Below, one piece after another: positions 1 to 6,879 of a stretch of DNA of 64,000 nt. The number at the start of each line of letters is the position of its first letter. Positions within the stretch are counted from its first letter, which is position 1. The stretch lies in NCBI RefSeq assembly GCF_017329565.1, contig NZ_JAFMTT010000001.1. One strand, written 5' to 3'. The notes beneath the pieces are model-generated. The model made no database searches. It was not told the origin of the DNA and saw only the letters and a program-made list of their open reading frames with translations. Made by a program: the position numbers and the translations under genes. The DNA is from Alicyclobacillus mali (GTDB lineage Bacteria > Bacillota > Bacilli > Alicyclobacillales > Alicyclobacillaceae).

Positions 1-16
1 GAGCGCTCTGCGGAAA

Positions 17-334
17 ATGGCGGTCGCGGTGAGTGTGGAAATTAGCCGTCATCATCTTGACGACGACATGCTCGCCTCGGTCGCTCGAGAGCTGTGGACC
101 TGGTCTGAGCGGATGGCCGAGTCGTCGCGTTGGATGTCCAATGTGTTGGCGAAAGTGCAGCAGACCGTAGCTCAAATGCAGGATGTGCTGAGGGTGCTGC
201 GGGAACAGAGCGAGCAGGAGTTGGAGGCGGTGGACGAACTTCTGCTTCACGCGGAACGCCTTCAGGCGATGTTTGAAAAACAACGAGGACCATCCGGTTC
301 TCAGACGCATCGCGACTCGCCTTTCAGAAGTTGA
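17..334 (+). CDS. Hypothetical coiled-coil protein
   Basis: I do not recognise this 105-residue protein. From about residue 20 to 90 it is rich in Leu, Glu, Gln and Ala with heptad-like spacing (for example VLRVLREQSEQELEAV), so it is probably a helical, coiled-coil, soluble protein. No signal peptide or membrane segment is visible. The start is uncertain: no clear ribosome site precedes the ATG, and the frame stays open to the left edge, so the true start may lie outside the window. It is followed by about 150 bases without a gene and then a tRNA gene. Confidence 0.5.
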   Translation: MAVAVSVEISRHHLDDDMLASVARELWTWSERMAESSRWMSNVLAKVQQTVAQMQDVLRVLREQSEQELEAVDELLLHAERLQAMFEKQRGPSGSQTHRDSPFRS

Positions 335-436
335 GGGCATGTGATATCGGTGATCCACAGGTAGGGGAGGGCTTTTGCTGTGCAAACGCGCACGGTGACC
401 ATGTGCGTTCAAAGGATCATGTGAGCCGAAACGGGC

Positions 437-465
437 TTGCGCATTTTGGCCGAGCGTCGGATAAT
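437..465 (+). promoter_or_regulatory. Probable promoter of tRNA-Leu
   Basis: A TTGCGC hexamer and a GATAAT hexamer are separated by 17 bases, about 20 bases upstream of the mature tRNA 5' end. This is the expected geometry for a vegetative sigma-A promoter. Confidence 0.5.
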
Positions 466-484
466 GGATACGCATTCTGCATGC

Positions 485-568
485 GTCGGGATGGCGGAAC
501 AGGCAGACGCAGCAGACTTAAAATCTGCTGGGGGTATCCCCGTGCGGGTTCGAGTCCCGCTCCCGGCA
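485..568 (+). tRNA. tRNA-Leu (anticodon TAA)
   Basis: A complete class II tRNA. The acceptor strands GTCGGGA and TCCCGGC pair over 7 bp with one G-U, and the discriminator is A. The anticodon loop reads CTTAAAA, giving anticodon TAA. A long variable arm (stem GGGG/CCCC) precedes the T arm GCGGG-TTCGAGT-CCCGC. The length and long variable arm fit leucine. The 3' CCA is not encoded. Confidence 0.95.
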
Positions 569-580
569 TCTCTTATGCAG

Positions 581-623
581 CGCGGGTTTCCGGGTATTCC
601 GGGAACCCGCGTTGATTTCTTTC
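581..623 (+). terminator. Probable terminator of tRNA-Leu
   Basis: An 11-bp inverted repeat (CGCGGGTTTCC with GGGAACCCGCG) with a 9-base loop is followed by a T-rich tract TTGATTTCTTTC. The tract is imperfect, so efficiency is uncertain. Confidence 0.6.
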
Positions 624-661
624 AAAGCGCTAATTTCTTTCAAAACTCTTTCGATCATCGC

Positions 662-1339
662 CTAAAATGCCGCGTCCCCCGCCGTACCTGGGTCTTCGCG
701 TTCCTTGCGACGGCGCTCCAGCCGCTCTCGCACCATTTGCATGGCGATCGCGTCATCCAAATACCCTGCAGGAAACAAATAATCCGGAATCGCGTCCGTG
801 GCGAGAAGAAAGTACAGGATGCCGCTCGCCAGAATTCGCCGTTCATCTTCGGGTGTTTCGGGGTGAGAAAACAGGTCGTAGATGTCGTCGAGATCGCGCA
901 GGAAATCTCCAATCCCCTGAATTTGCCCCCGTTTTACGTGGTATTTTTCCGCAATCAGTTGTCGACCCTCGTCGGTTTGTGCGTATGCCTCATATTTCTC
1001 CAGTTCGCGCTCGATCTCTTCACGCAACACATCCCAGTGCGCCAGCCCAAGATACTCGAAGAATGTGTTCATCGCCGTCTGCCTCTCCTCACCTTCGGGA
1101 ATGGCCAGCGGCTCAGGGGTCATTGGCAGACCAGCGGCTTCCGCCAAGGTGATGGGCGAGACCCCCAGAGCGTCCGCGATGCGCCGCAGATAATCCACAT
1201 TCACCCGCTGTTTTCCCGCAATCATCTTCGAAATGGTGCTGACGCTGATGCCAGTGACCGCGGCGAGTTGACGCATCGACATAGAGCGGAGTTTCAGCAG
1301 AGACTTCACGGTTTCTTCTAACTGCCCCACCTGTCTCAC
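662..1339 (-). CDS. XRE-type HTH protein fused to a DUF1232 domain
   Basis: This 225-residue protein has an N-terminal Cro/C1-type helix-turn-helix at about residues 8-65 (MRQLAAVTGISVSTISKMIA), the DNA-binding fold of small repressors. After a charged helical linker, the C-terminal part (about 165-205) carries the DUF1232 signature with A-I-P-D-Y, seen in YkvA-like membrane-associated proteins. No enzymatic residues are evident. It is transcribed away from the NRAMP-like gene and could regulate it from the shared 170-base intergenic region, but that is inference. It ends convergently with the tRNA-Leu terminator region. Confidence 0.8.
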   Translation of the reverse strand: MRQVGQLEETVKSLLKLRSMSMRQLAAVTGISVSTISKMIAGKQRVNVDYLRRIADALGVSPITLAEAAGLPMTPEPLAIPEGEERQTAMNTFFEYLGLAHWDVLREEIERELEKYEAYAQTDEGRQLIAEKYHVKRGQIQGIGDFLRDLDDIYDLFSHPETPEDERRILASGILYFLLATDAIPDYLFPAGYLDDAIAMQMVRERLERRRKEREDPGTAGDAAF

Positions 1340-1505
1340 CTTCCCGCGCGTATCGAACGGTGCGGCCGTGATGTTTCACCTGTTTCGAAATTCGCAACGG
1401 ATCGCGGCACGCGCTGTTGCTGCTGTGCATACGATACGTCGGCGAGCATTTCGATGAACCCTTTTGATGCAGTGTATGCGGGGCCACGAACGGGGGTTGA
1501 CCATC

Positions 1506-2834
1506 ATGGATATGAGCTCTGCAACTTCTCGCGCAGAGGCGAGATCGGGGAGTGACGCGAAACACCAGCATGTGGCGTCGGCGAGTTCAAAACGAGGACT
1601 GCGTCGATACTTGTGGACGTTCTGGGTGCTGTTGGGGCCTGGCTTTCTCGCGGCTCTGGCCGATAATGACGCGGGTGGTGTCATTTCGTACACGGCAACG
1701 GGTGTTCAGTTTGGTGTCGGATTCTTTGTGCCACTGGTCCTGTGCCTTGCTGTGCTCACGTTCACGGTTCAAGAAATGAGCATGCGCCTGAGCGCCGTCA
1801 CACAACAGGGATTTTCCCGGCTTGCGCATCAGCGATACGGAAGGTTCTGGGGCGTGTATCACGTGGCGACCCTCGCCTTCGAAAACTTGTTGACCCTCAT
1901 CACCGAATTCATTGGCATGACCGCGGGGCTTGTGATGATAGGAATTCCCATGTGGATCGCTGACATCCTGTGCTTGCTGTTTGTGCTCACGTTTGTCGTT
2001 TTCACCGGCTACTTTACCAAGGAACGCATCGCGCTCATTATCGGGGCGCTGAACATCGTGTTCTTAGTGGTCGCCTTCATGACGCATCCAAGTTTGCAAG
2101 CTCTCGGGCAGGCATTTACCACGTGGAATGTCCCGACATCACTCAGAGGAGACGTCATTTGGTTTGCCATCGCGACCGTCGGAAATGCAATCGCACCTTG
2201 GATGATTTTCTTCCAGGGGAGTGGCGCGATCGACAAGGGCGTCAGTGCACGCGAGTTGCGGCTTGGTCGGATCGATACGGCGTTCGGCTGTCTGGTTCAG
2301 GTGGTCATCGCGGCGGCAATCATTGTATGTGGTGCATCTTTGTATGGCCACATTCACGATGTGAGCAGCCTTGGCCCTTCGGACATCGTCCGCGGTTTGC
2401 AGCACACGGTGGGACGGGTGGGCGCCTTCCTGTTTGGCATTGGCCTGTTTGACGCGGGCTTCCTGGCTTCCATCACGGTTTCGCTATCGTCATCCTGGAG
2501 CATTGCGGAACTGTTTGGCTGGTCCAAGAGCCTCAATGACAGGGTACGGCAAGCGCCCAGATTCTATGCCATCTATGCCGGGAGTCTGGTGATCGCGGCG
2601 CTGGCGATATTGATTCCGCACCTGCCGCTCAATTGGATTTCCATCGTTACGCAAGTCATCGGAGGAGTTCTGATGACGCCTCTCCTCATCTTTCTCGTTC
2701 TCATGACGAGCGACAAGAGGCTCATGGGGCCATACCGAACGAGGCTGTGGGGGAGAATTTGGGGATGGTCCATGGTGGCGCTGCTCGTTGCATTGACGCT
2801 CGCGACACTCGTGCAGACCTTCGTTCCGTGGTGA
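1506..2834 (+). CDS. NRAMP-related (SLC11-like) metal transporter, DNDA-motif type
   Basis: A 442-residue polytopic membrane protein with about 11 hydrophobic helices and the NRAMP/SLC11 fold pattern. In classical Mn2+/Fe2+ NRAMPs the first helix carries D-P-G-N and the sixth M-P-H. Here the equivalents read LADNDAGGVISY and NAIAPWMIFFQGS, so both metal-binding motifs differ. This places it in a divergent group, some of which have been described as Mg2+ carriers (NRMTs); the ion is inferred. The ATG at 1506 is chosen because GGGGG lies just upstream; an ATG at 1464 in the same frame lacks a good site. The next gene is a paralogue. No riboswitch precedes this copy. Confidence 0.85.
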   Translation: MDMSSATSRAEARSGSDAKHQHVASASSKRGLRRYLWTFWVLLGPGFLAALADNDAGGVISYTATGVQFGVGFFVPLVLCLAVLTFTVQEMSMRLSAVTQQGFSRLAHQRYGRFWGVYHVATLAFENLLTLITEFIGMTAGLVMIGIPMWIADILCLLFVLTFVVFTGYFTKERIALIIGALNIVFLVVAFMTHPSLQALGQAFTTWNVPTSLRGDVIWFAIATVGNAIAPWMIFFQGSGAIDKGVSARELRLGRIDTAFGCLVQVVIAAAIIVCGASLYGHIHDVSSLGPSDIVRGLQHTVGRVGAFLFGIGLFDAGFLASITVSLSSSWSIAELFGWSKSLNDRVRQAPRFYAIYAGSLVIAALAILIPHLPLNWISIVTQVIGGVLMTPLLIFLVLMTSDKRLMGPYRTRLWGRIWGWSMVALLVALTLATLVQTFVPW

Positions 2835-2925
2835 TCCCGCCCGAGAACCTCCGTCGATTTCGTCCGGCTGGTATGGCATGTTTCGGCCACTTGAGCATAG
2901 AACGTTTTCTTGTCTCTCGACGCTC

Positions 2926-2954
2926 TTGACAGTCGCCGTGGTGAGTGGTACAAA
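2926..2954 (+). promoter_or_regulatory. Sigma-A promoter of the Mg2+ riboswitch leader
   Basis: A perfect TTGACA box and TACAAA are separated by 17 bases. Transcription would begin near 2961, giving a leader of about 450 nt that contains the M-box and its terminator before the transporter start. Confidence 0.75.
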
Positions 2955-3031
2955 GACATAGGAACTGAGGAAGCGGGCATTTGTACGATGAACCGCTTCG
3001 CGCGAGCAGCATACGATACGAGTGAAAATGC

Positions 3032-3180
3032 GTTCCTCGTTAGGCGAGGCTACTATACGAACATAAGCCACTGCCCGGAAACGTGGAGACACGCCAATGG
3101 GTAGAACAGGTATGGCCGGCTTAAGGCTTTACCTAACGTGGCTGGGACATCCCTACGTCGTATAGTGCCAAAGCTCAACT
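3032..3180 (+). promoter_or_regulatory. M-box (ykoK leader) Mg2+ riboswitch
   Basis: The sequence matches the conserved M-box core throughout: CGTTAGGCGAGGCT near the start, CACTGCCCGGAAACGT, GACGCCAATGGGT-like sequence, GGCTTTACCTAACG, CTGGGACATCC and GTGCCAAAGCTCAAC at the end. The segments CGTTAGG and CCTAACG form the closing helix of the first domain. M-boxes sense Mg2+ and switch off Mg2+ transporter genes when the ion is plentiful. This one lies between a strong promoter and a terminator upstream of an NRAMP-like transporter, so that gene is very probably Mg2+ regulated. Confidence 0.95.
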
Positions 3181-3207
3181 AGGGGGATGAGCATAGGGTT
3201 GTGCCCA

Positions 3208-3238
3208 TGCCCCCTGGTGAGCCAGGGGGCATTTTGTT
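3208..3238 (+). terminator. Riboswitch-controlled terminator
   Basis: The 9-bp stem GCCCCCTGG/CCAGGGGGC with loop TGAG is followed by ATTTTGTTG. The 5' half can instead pair with AGGGGG at 3181-3186 in a competing hairpin, so this is the expression platform of the M-box. Confidence 0.85.
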
Positions 3239-3273
3239 GAAGCCGTGATGTTAACCGTGGGGAGGTGATGGGT

Positions 3274-3453
3274 ATGGACAGTCCGTCGAGTAGTCGCTCC
3301 ATGTGTGCGATGATTCCGCAGGAAACGGGCAGTCGTACGGGTTTCTATCGACTTCAATATCTTGGGGCGTGGGGACTTCCTGCCCATCGCCCGTCCAGGG
3401 GTGATGATCATGGCTCGCAACGCCAACGTGTACGCAACCAAGAATCTGCATGA
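3274..3453 (+). CDS. Possible upstream leader ORF overlapping the Mg2+ transporter
   Basis: A 59-codon frame begins with ATG at 3274 directly behind an excellent ribosome site (GGGGAGGTGAT). It ends 44 bases inside the transporter gene in another frame. The peptide is not recognised and has no membrane segment. It could be a translated leader that couples or regulates the transporter, since Mg2+ transporter leaders often carry regulatory ORFs, or the ribosome site may be incidental. The transporter has its own ribosome site at 3397-3404. Confidence 0.3.
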   Translation: MDSPSSSRSMCAMIPQETGSRTGFYRLQYLGAWGLPAHRPSRGDDHGSQRQRVRNQESA

Positions 3454-4756
3454 ACTGGAGCGCGAGCTTCGCGCCAAGGATATGGCCCGTGTGGCCCGCC
3501 TATACAACAAGCGGGGCGTCTGGGCTCGGCTTCGCCTCCTTTTGGTTCTGATTGGCCCCGGCGTCTTGACAATGATTGCCGACAACGACGCGGGCGGCGT
3601 CATTACGTATGCACAGACCGGGGCTACGTACGGAATCGGATTTTTCATTCCCTCGCTCATCATCGCCGGCTTCATCGCCTATGTCGTTCAAGAAATGACG
3701 GTTCGACTGGGCGCCGTGACGCGACGTGGTCATGCCGAGATGATCTGGGGCAGGTATGGCGCGTTTTGGGGCTGGTTCTCGCTGGTCGATCTCGTCGTGG
3801 CGAACGTGCTCACGCTCGTGACCGAATTCATCGGTATCAAAATCGGGATGGGCGTGTTTGGCGTACCGGGGTGGATCAGCGAGCCCATCGCGCTGGCCGT
3901 TGACGTCTTCGCGCTGCTGGTGCTGCGGTACTACACGTGGGAGCGCATCGCGCTGTGGATTGCAGCTGGGAACCTCATCTTCATTCCGCTGATGTTCATG
4001 GCGAAGCCGCATTGGTCGGCCGTGGCCGATGCGTTTGTGAACTGGAAGGTTCCCGGAGGCTTCACCGCATCGTTCTTGTTCATCGTACTTGCGAACTTTG
4101 GAACGACCATTGCACCTTGGATGTTGTTCTTCCAACAGTCGTCCGTCGTGGACAAGGGCTTGACCGAGCGGGACATCCGTCACGGCCAGTTGGATACGGC
4201 GCTTGGTACGTTGGCGATGATCGTGGTGGCCTGTGCTATCATCGTTCTCACGGGCACGGTCATGCATGGCTCTCATGGCGTGAATCTGGATATCACAGGG
4301 ATTCTGACCCTGCTGGGCGCGAAAATCGGGCCGATCGGCGAGCGCCTGTTTGCTCTCGGACTCGTCGAAGCAGGTCTCATCGCGGCCATTGCGCTCACGG
4401 CAAGCACATCGTGGGCCATGGGTGAAGCCTTCCACTGGCCCAAGAGCATCAACATGCCGGCGAGACTGGCCTGGAAGTTTTATGTTCCCGGTATCGCGAG
4501 CGCTGTGATTGCGGCGGGCATCGTGCTGATTCCGCACGCCCCGCTCGGCTTCTTGAACATGATTGTGCAGGTCATCGCGTCCATCTTTATGCCTGCGGCC
4601 CTGATGTTCCTGATGCTTCTGCTCAATGACCGCGAAGTGATGGGCGATCACGTCAATCGCACATGGCAGAACGTATCTGGCTTCGCAATCATCGGCCTCT
4701 TGGTGGTGCTGAACGGCTTGTATGGGCTCACGGTGATCTTTCCGAATCTGTTCTGA
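3410..4756 (+). CDS. M-box controlled NRAMP-related transporter (probable Mg2+ importer)
   Basis: A 448-residue inner-membrane transporter, paralogous to the gene upstream. Helix 1 reads IADNDAGGVITY in place of the D-P-G-N motif and helix 6 reads GTTIAPWMLFFQQS in place of M-P-H. Loss of the helix 6 Met, which selects soft transition metals in NRAMPs, together with the Mg2+ riboswitch upstream, argues for Mg2+ uptake. The start at 3410 follows AGGGGTGAT by 5 bases; an in-frame ATG at 3404 is an alternative. About 45 charged N-terminal residues precede the first helix. A 59-residue membrane protein gene follows after 17 bases and probably shares the transcript. Confidence 0.88.
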   Translation: MARNANVYATKNLHELERELRAKDMARVARLYNKRGVWARLRLLLVLIGPGVLTMIADNDAGGVITYAQTGATYGIGFFIPSLIIAGFIAYVVQEMTVRLGAVTRRGHAEMIWGRYGAFWGWFSLVDLVVANVLTLVTEFIGIKIGMGVFGVPGWISEPIALAVDVFALLVLRYYTWERIALWIAAGNLIFIPLMFMAKPHWSAVADAFVNWKVPGGFTASFLFIVLANFGTTIAPWMLFFQQSSVVDKGLTERDIRHGQLDTALGTLAMIVVACAIIVLTGTVMHGSHGVNLDITGILTLLGAKIGPIGERLFALGLVEAGLIAAIALTASTSWAMGEAFHWPKSINMPARLAWKFYVPGIASAVIAAGIVLIPHAPLGFLNMIVQVIASIFMPAALMFLMLLLNDREVMGDHVNRTWQNVSGFAIIGLLVVLNGLYGLTVIFPNLF

Positions 4757-4773
4757 GCAAGGAGGGATGAGCG

Positions 4774-4953
4774 ATGAAGCGGAAGCACGGTGTCGTTGTC
4801 AACCTCACATCTGGCGCGCCAATCTCGCCATCGGAACCGCTGCCGCGCGCTCAGGTGAAGGGATGGGTCAAGGCGGTCTTTTGGGGGCTGCGTGTCTACA
4901 TCGCCATCATGCTGGTGCTTGTGGTGATTGGTTTGGCCAAAGGCAGTTTCTGA
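4774..4953 (+). CDS. Small single-span membrane protein in the Mg2+ transporter operon
   Basis: This 59-residue protein has a basic N-terminus (MKRKHG), a proline-rich middle (APISPSEPLPRAQ) and one C-terminal membrane helix (about residues 33-53, VYIAIMLVLVVIGLA). It has a strong ribosome site (AAGGAGGG) and starts 17 bases after the transporter stop, so co-transcription and control by the same M-box are likely. It resembles no family I can name. Small membrane proteins encoded beside transporters often act as modulators or subunits, which is an inference here. Confidence 0.75.
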   Translation: MKRKHGVVVNLTSGAPISPSEPLPRAQVKGWVKAVFWGLRVYIAIMLVLVVIGLAKGSF

Positions 4954-5010
4954 AGCGCGCGTTGCACATGCGGCAAAGGAGCGGAGCGCTCATGTCACCA
5001 CACAGTCGAT

Positions 5011-5055
5011 AGGCCTGCTTCCCAGCTTGAGATGCTTGGAAGCAGGCCTTTCGTA
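5011..5055. terminator. Bidirectional terminator
   Basis: A perfect 12-bp inverted repeat (AGGCCTGCTTCC/GGAAGCAGGCCT) lies between the convergent small-protein genes. The T-tract is short on either strand (TTTCG on plus), so strength is uncertain. Confidence 0.65.
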
Positions 5056-5059
5056 TGTT

Positions 5060-5188
5060 TCATCGGCTCTTGTGCCGTAGGCGTTCGTGACGGCCGCGTT
5101 CGTGGGCTCGCGGCCCGTTGCCGTGCAAGACGGCGGAGCGGGTAGCGAGTAAGGCACCGACGGCAGCTGCGCCCAAGATCCATTTCAT
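5060..5188 (-). CDS. Very small protein with a hydrophobic N-terminus
   Basis: A 42-residue reading frame. It starts MKWILGAAAVGALLATRSAV, a potential membrane anchor or signal segment, and continues with a short His/Arg-rich tail (ERGRHERLRHKSR). A good ribosome site (GGGGAGGT) lies 8 bases before the ATG. It ends against the shared terminator. No family is recognised. It may be a genuine small membrane-associated protein; the evidence is the ribosome site and the hydrophobic/basic layout. Confidence 0.5.
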   Translation of the reverse strand: MKWILGAAAVGALLATRSAVLHGNGPRAHERGRHERLRHKSR

Positions 5189-5246
5189 CGCTGGGACCTC
5201 CCCGCATTGATACCCTTACAACTTTCCCAGGAGACACTTAGTTTCC

Positions 5247-5457
5247 TTGATGCAAAACTTTGCTTCAACATATGCGCTCGGTGTGCGCATGGTGTTGGGG
5301 AGCAGGCCACCCGTCATCTGGCATGGGATTTTCGGTGGTCTGCAAGCGCCGGTTTTCGAGGCTTCTTCAAGCTGAGCCTGGTATCGTTAGAACTGCGGAA
5401 CCCCCCTGAAACCCCCTGAACATTCTTCACCACCGCGCAGGCGGTGGCACTTTTTTT
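5247..5457 (+). ncRNA. Candidate structured small RNA with promoter and terminator
   Basis: TTGATG and CATATG, 16 bases apart, could start a transcript near 5281. It would end at the terminator stem CCACCGC/GCGGTGG (5430-5447) followed by seven T. Inside, GCAGGCCACC (5302-5311) pairs fully with GGTGGTCTGC (5334-5343). The ends can also pair: TGCGC, GGTG, GGGG and CAGG on the 5' side with CCTG, CCCC, CACC and GCGCA on the 3' side. No gene on this strand follows within 1.4 kb, so it is not an ordinary leader. I cannot assign it to a known RNA family. Confidence 0.4.
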
Positions 5458-5582
5458 CTTCAGGAACCTCACGCGCTTGTCTTGCTCTGCTGTGTCACGT
5501 CAAAAAATTTCAATGGACTTTCAAGCAAAATTGCGTATGATACATTTTGAACCCTTCCATTCCCCCTGGGTTTCATTGTGGG

Positions 5583-5608
5583 CCGCCGTGGCGATACGGC
5601 GGTTTTTT
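5583..5608 (+). terminator. Terminator without an obvious upstream gene
   Basis: The stem CCGCCGT/ACGGCGG is followed by TTTTTT on the plus strand. The neighbouring permease gene is on the minus strand and reads the A-run first, so this hairpin does not suit it. A -10-like TATGAT lies at 5536-5541, so a short transcript of about 60 nt is possible. Confidence 0.6.
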
Positions 5609-5613
5609 CTGTT

Positions 5614-6816
5614 TCAAGAGGTGGTGCGGTCGGGCAGCAGCCAATAGATGAGGAGACCCGCAACGGTTGCGATGGCGATTCCGTTTTGGGGCGCGCCAAT
5701 TCCGATGATGAAAATCACCGCAACCACGATGAGATTTTTCGTCTTCGTCAAGTCCACCTTGGCCTCAATCATGTGTCGGATGCCCATCGCGGCAATCATG
5801 CCGTACAAGAGGATTCCGACGCCACCCACGACGGCCGGCGGGATGGATTGAATCACCGCACTCACCTTTCCGATAAGCCCGAGAAGGATGGCGATCACGG
5901 CTGCTCCTTGGATAATCCGGCTTGAGAAGTTGCGCGTCATCGCGAGTACGCCGAGATTCTCGGCGTACGTGGTTTCCGCAGGGCCGCCGAGGAGCGCCGA
6001 AATGAGGGTTGCGAGCCCGTTGCCGAAAAGAATGGACCCAAACCCAGGATCGCGCGTCACGTCACGTTCGATGATCTCGTTCAACACGAACATGTGTCCA
6101 AGGTCCTCGACCATGGTCACAAGCGCGATGGGCGCCATGCTCGCAATGGCAGCCAGACTCCACTCTGGCGCATGGAAGGTCGGCAATTGAATCCACATCG
6201 TGTGAGCGGCGGCTTGTCCAAGGTGGACAAAGCCGCGGGCGAGGGCGTACACGTATCCGATGACGATCCCGACGAGGATGGGAATGATCCGCAGGGAGCG
6301 CGGTCCTGCAATTGCACACGCGACGGCAGCGGCCAAGGTCACGATGGCCACGTCCCAGTGGGTCGACGCATCCACCGTGACCGCTGTGGTGGCCAGGGAC
6401 AGGCCGATGATCGACACGACGGGCCCCACCACCACCGAGGGGATGGCGCGCCGGACGCGATCGAACCCAACGATGCGAACGATGAGAGCAAAGAGGAAGT
6501 ATACCACGGACACGCTCACGAGTCCCGTGACCGCTTGTTCGGGCGCGTGATGACGCGTGACGTACAGCGTGAGCGGCGCGATGAAGGCGAAGGAAGACCC
6601 CAGGTATGCAGGAACTTTGCCGCGCGTGATGGCGTGGAACAGCAGCGTGCCCAATCCGCTCGCCACGAGTGTGGCCCCAGGGCTCAACCCCGTCAGAATC
6701 GGCACGAGCACCGTCGCGCCAAACATGGCAAACACGTGTTGCACGGACAATGGAAGCTTTCGCAGGAAAGCGTTCAACGGAATGACCCCCTGTGCCATAG
6801 ATGGATGAGTTCGCAT
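5614..6816 (-). CDS. Uracil/xanthine permease (NCS2 family)
   Basis: A 400-residue polytopic inner-membrane protein of the NCS2 nucleobase:H+ symporter family, with family signatures VQHVFAMFGATVLVP near the N-terminus and KVPAYLGSSFAFIAP in the third helix region. The helix 8 region has MVEDLGHMFVLNEI, and GGPAETTYAENLGVLAMT follows in helix 10, both strongly conserved in UraA/PyrP-type uracil permeases. Most members carry uracil and some xanthine; uracil is the likelier substrate. The start at 6816 is placed just downstream of the promoter; ATG 6798 is an alternative and neither has a clear ribosome site. Only a very short leader is possible, so PyrR-type attenuation is unlikely. Confidence 0.9.
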   Translation of the reverse strand: MRTHPSMAQGVIPLNAFLRKLPLSVQHVFAMFGATVLVPILTGLSPGATLVASGLGTLLFHAITRGKVPAYLGSSFAFIAPLTLYVTRHHAPEQAVTGLVSVSVVYFLFALIVRIVGFDRVRRAIPSVVVGPVVSIIGLSLATTAVTVDASTHWDVAIVTLAAAVACAIAGPRSLRIIPILVGIVIGYVYALARGFVHLGQAAAHTMWIQLPTFHAPEWSLAAIASMAPIALVTMVEDLGHMFVLNEIIERDVTRDPGFGSILFGNGLATLISALLGGPAETTYAENLGVLAMTRNFSSRIIQGAAVIAILLGLIGKVSAVIQSIPPAVVGGVGILLYGMIAAMGIRHMIEAKVDLTKTKNLIVVAVIFIIGIGAPQNGIAIATVAGLLIYWLLPDRTTS

Positions 6817-6836
6817 GTACTGCGCGGTCCGTGGCA

Positions 6837-6865
6837 AGTATAACCACGATCTCGCCAAAACTCAA
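6837..6865 (-). promoter_or_regulatory. Promoter of the uracil permease gene
   Basis: On the minus strand TTGAGT and TATACT are separated by 17 bases. The predicted start of transcription, near 6830, excludes any start codon further upstream. Confidence 0.65.
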
Positions 6866-6879
6866 AGGAGCGTGATGGG

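Noticed and set aside
4767..5012. An 81-codon frame after the Mg2+ transporter
   Set aside because: It overlaps the better-supported 59-residue membrane protein in another frame and is Cys/Arg-rich with no ribosome site matching it.
5281..5457. Assignment of the orphan RNA as 6S or signal-recognition RNA
   Set aside because: The conserved SRP loop is absent, and the internal hairpins do not clearly give the single open central bubble of 6S RNA, so I left it unnamed.
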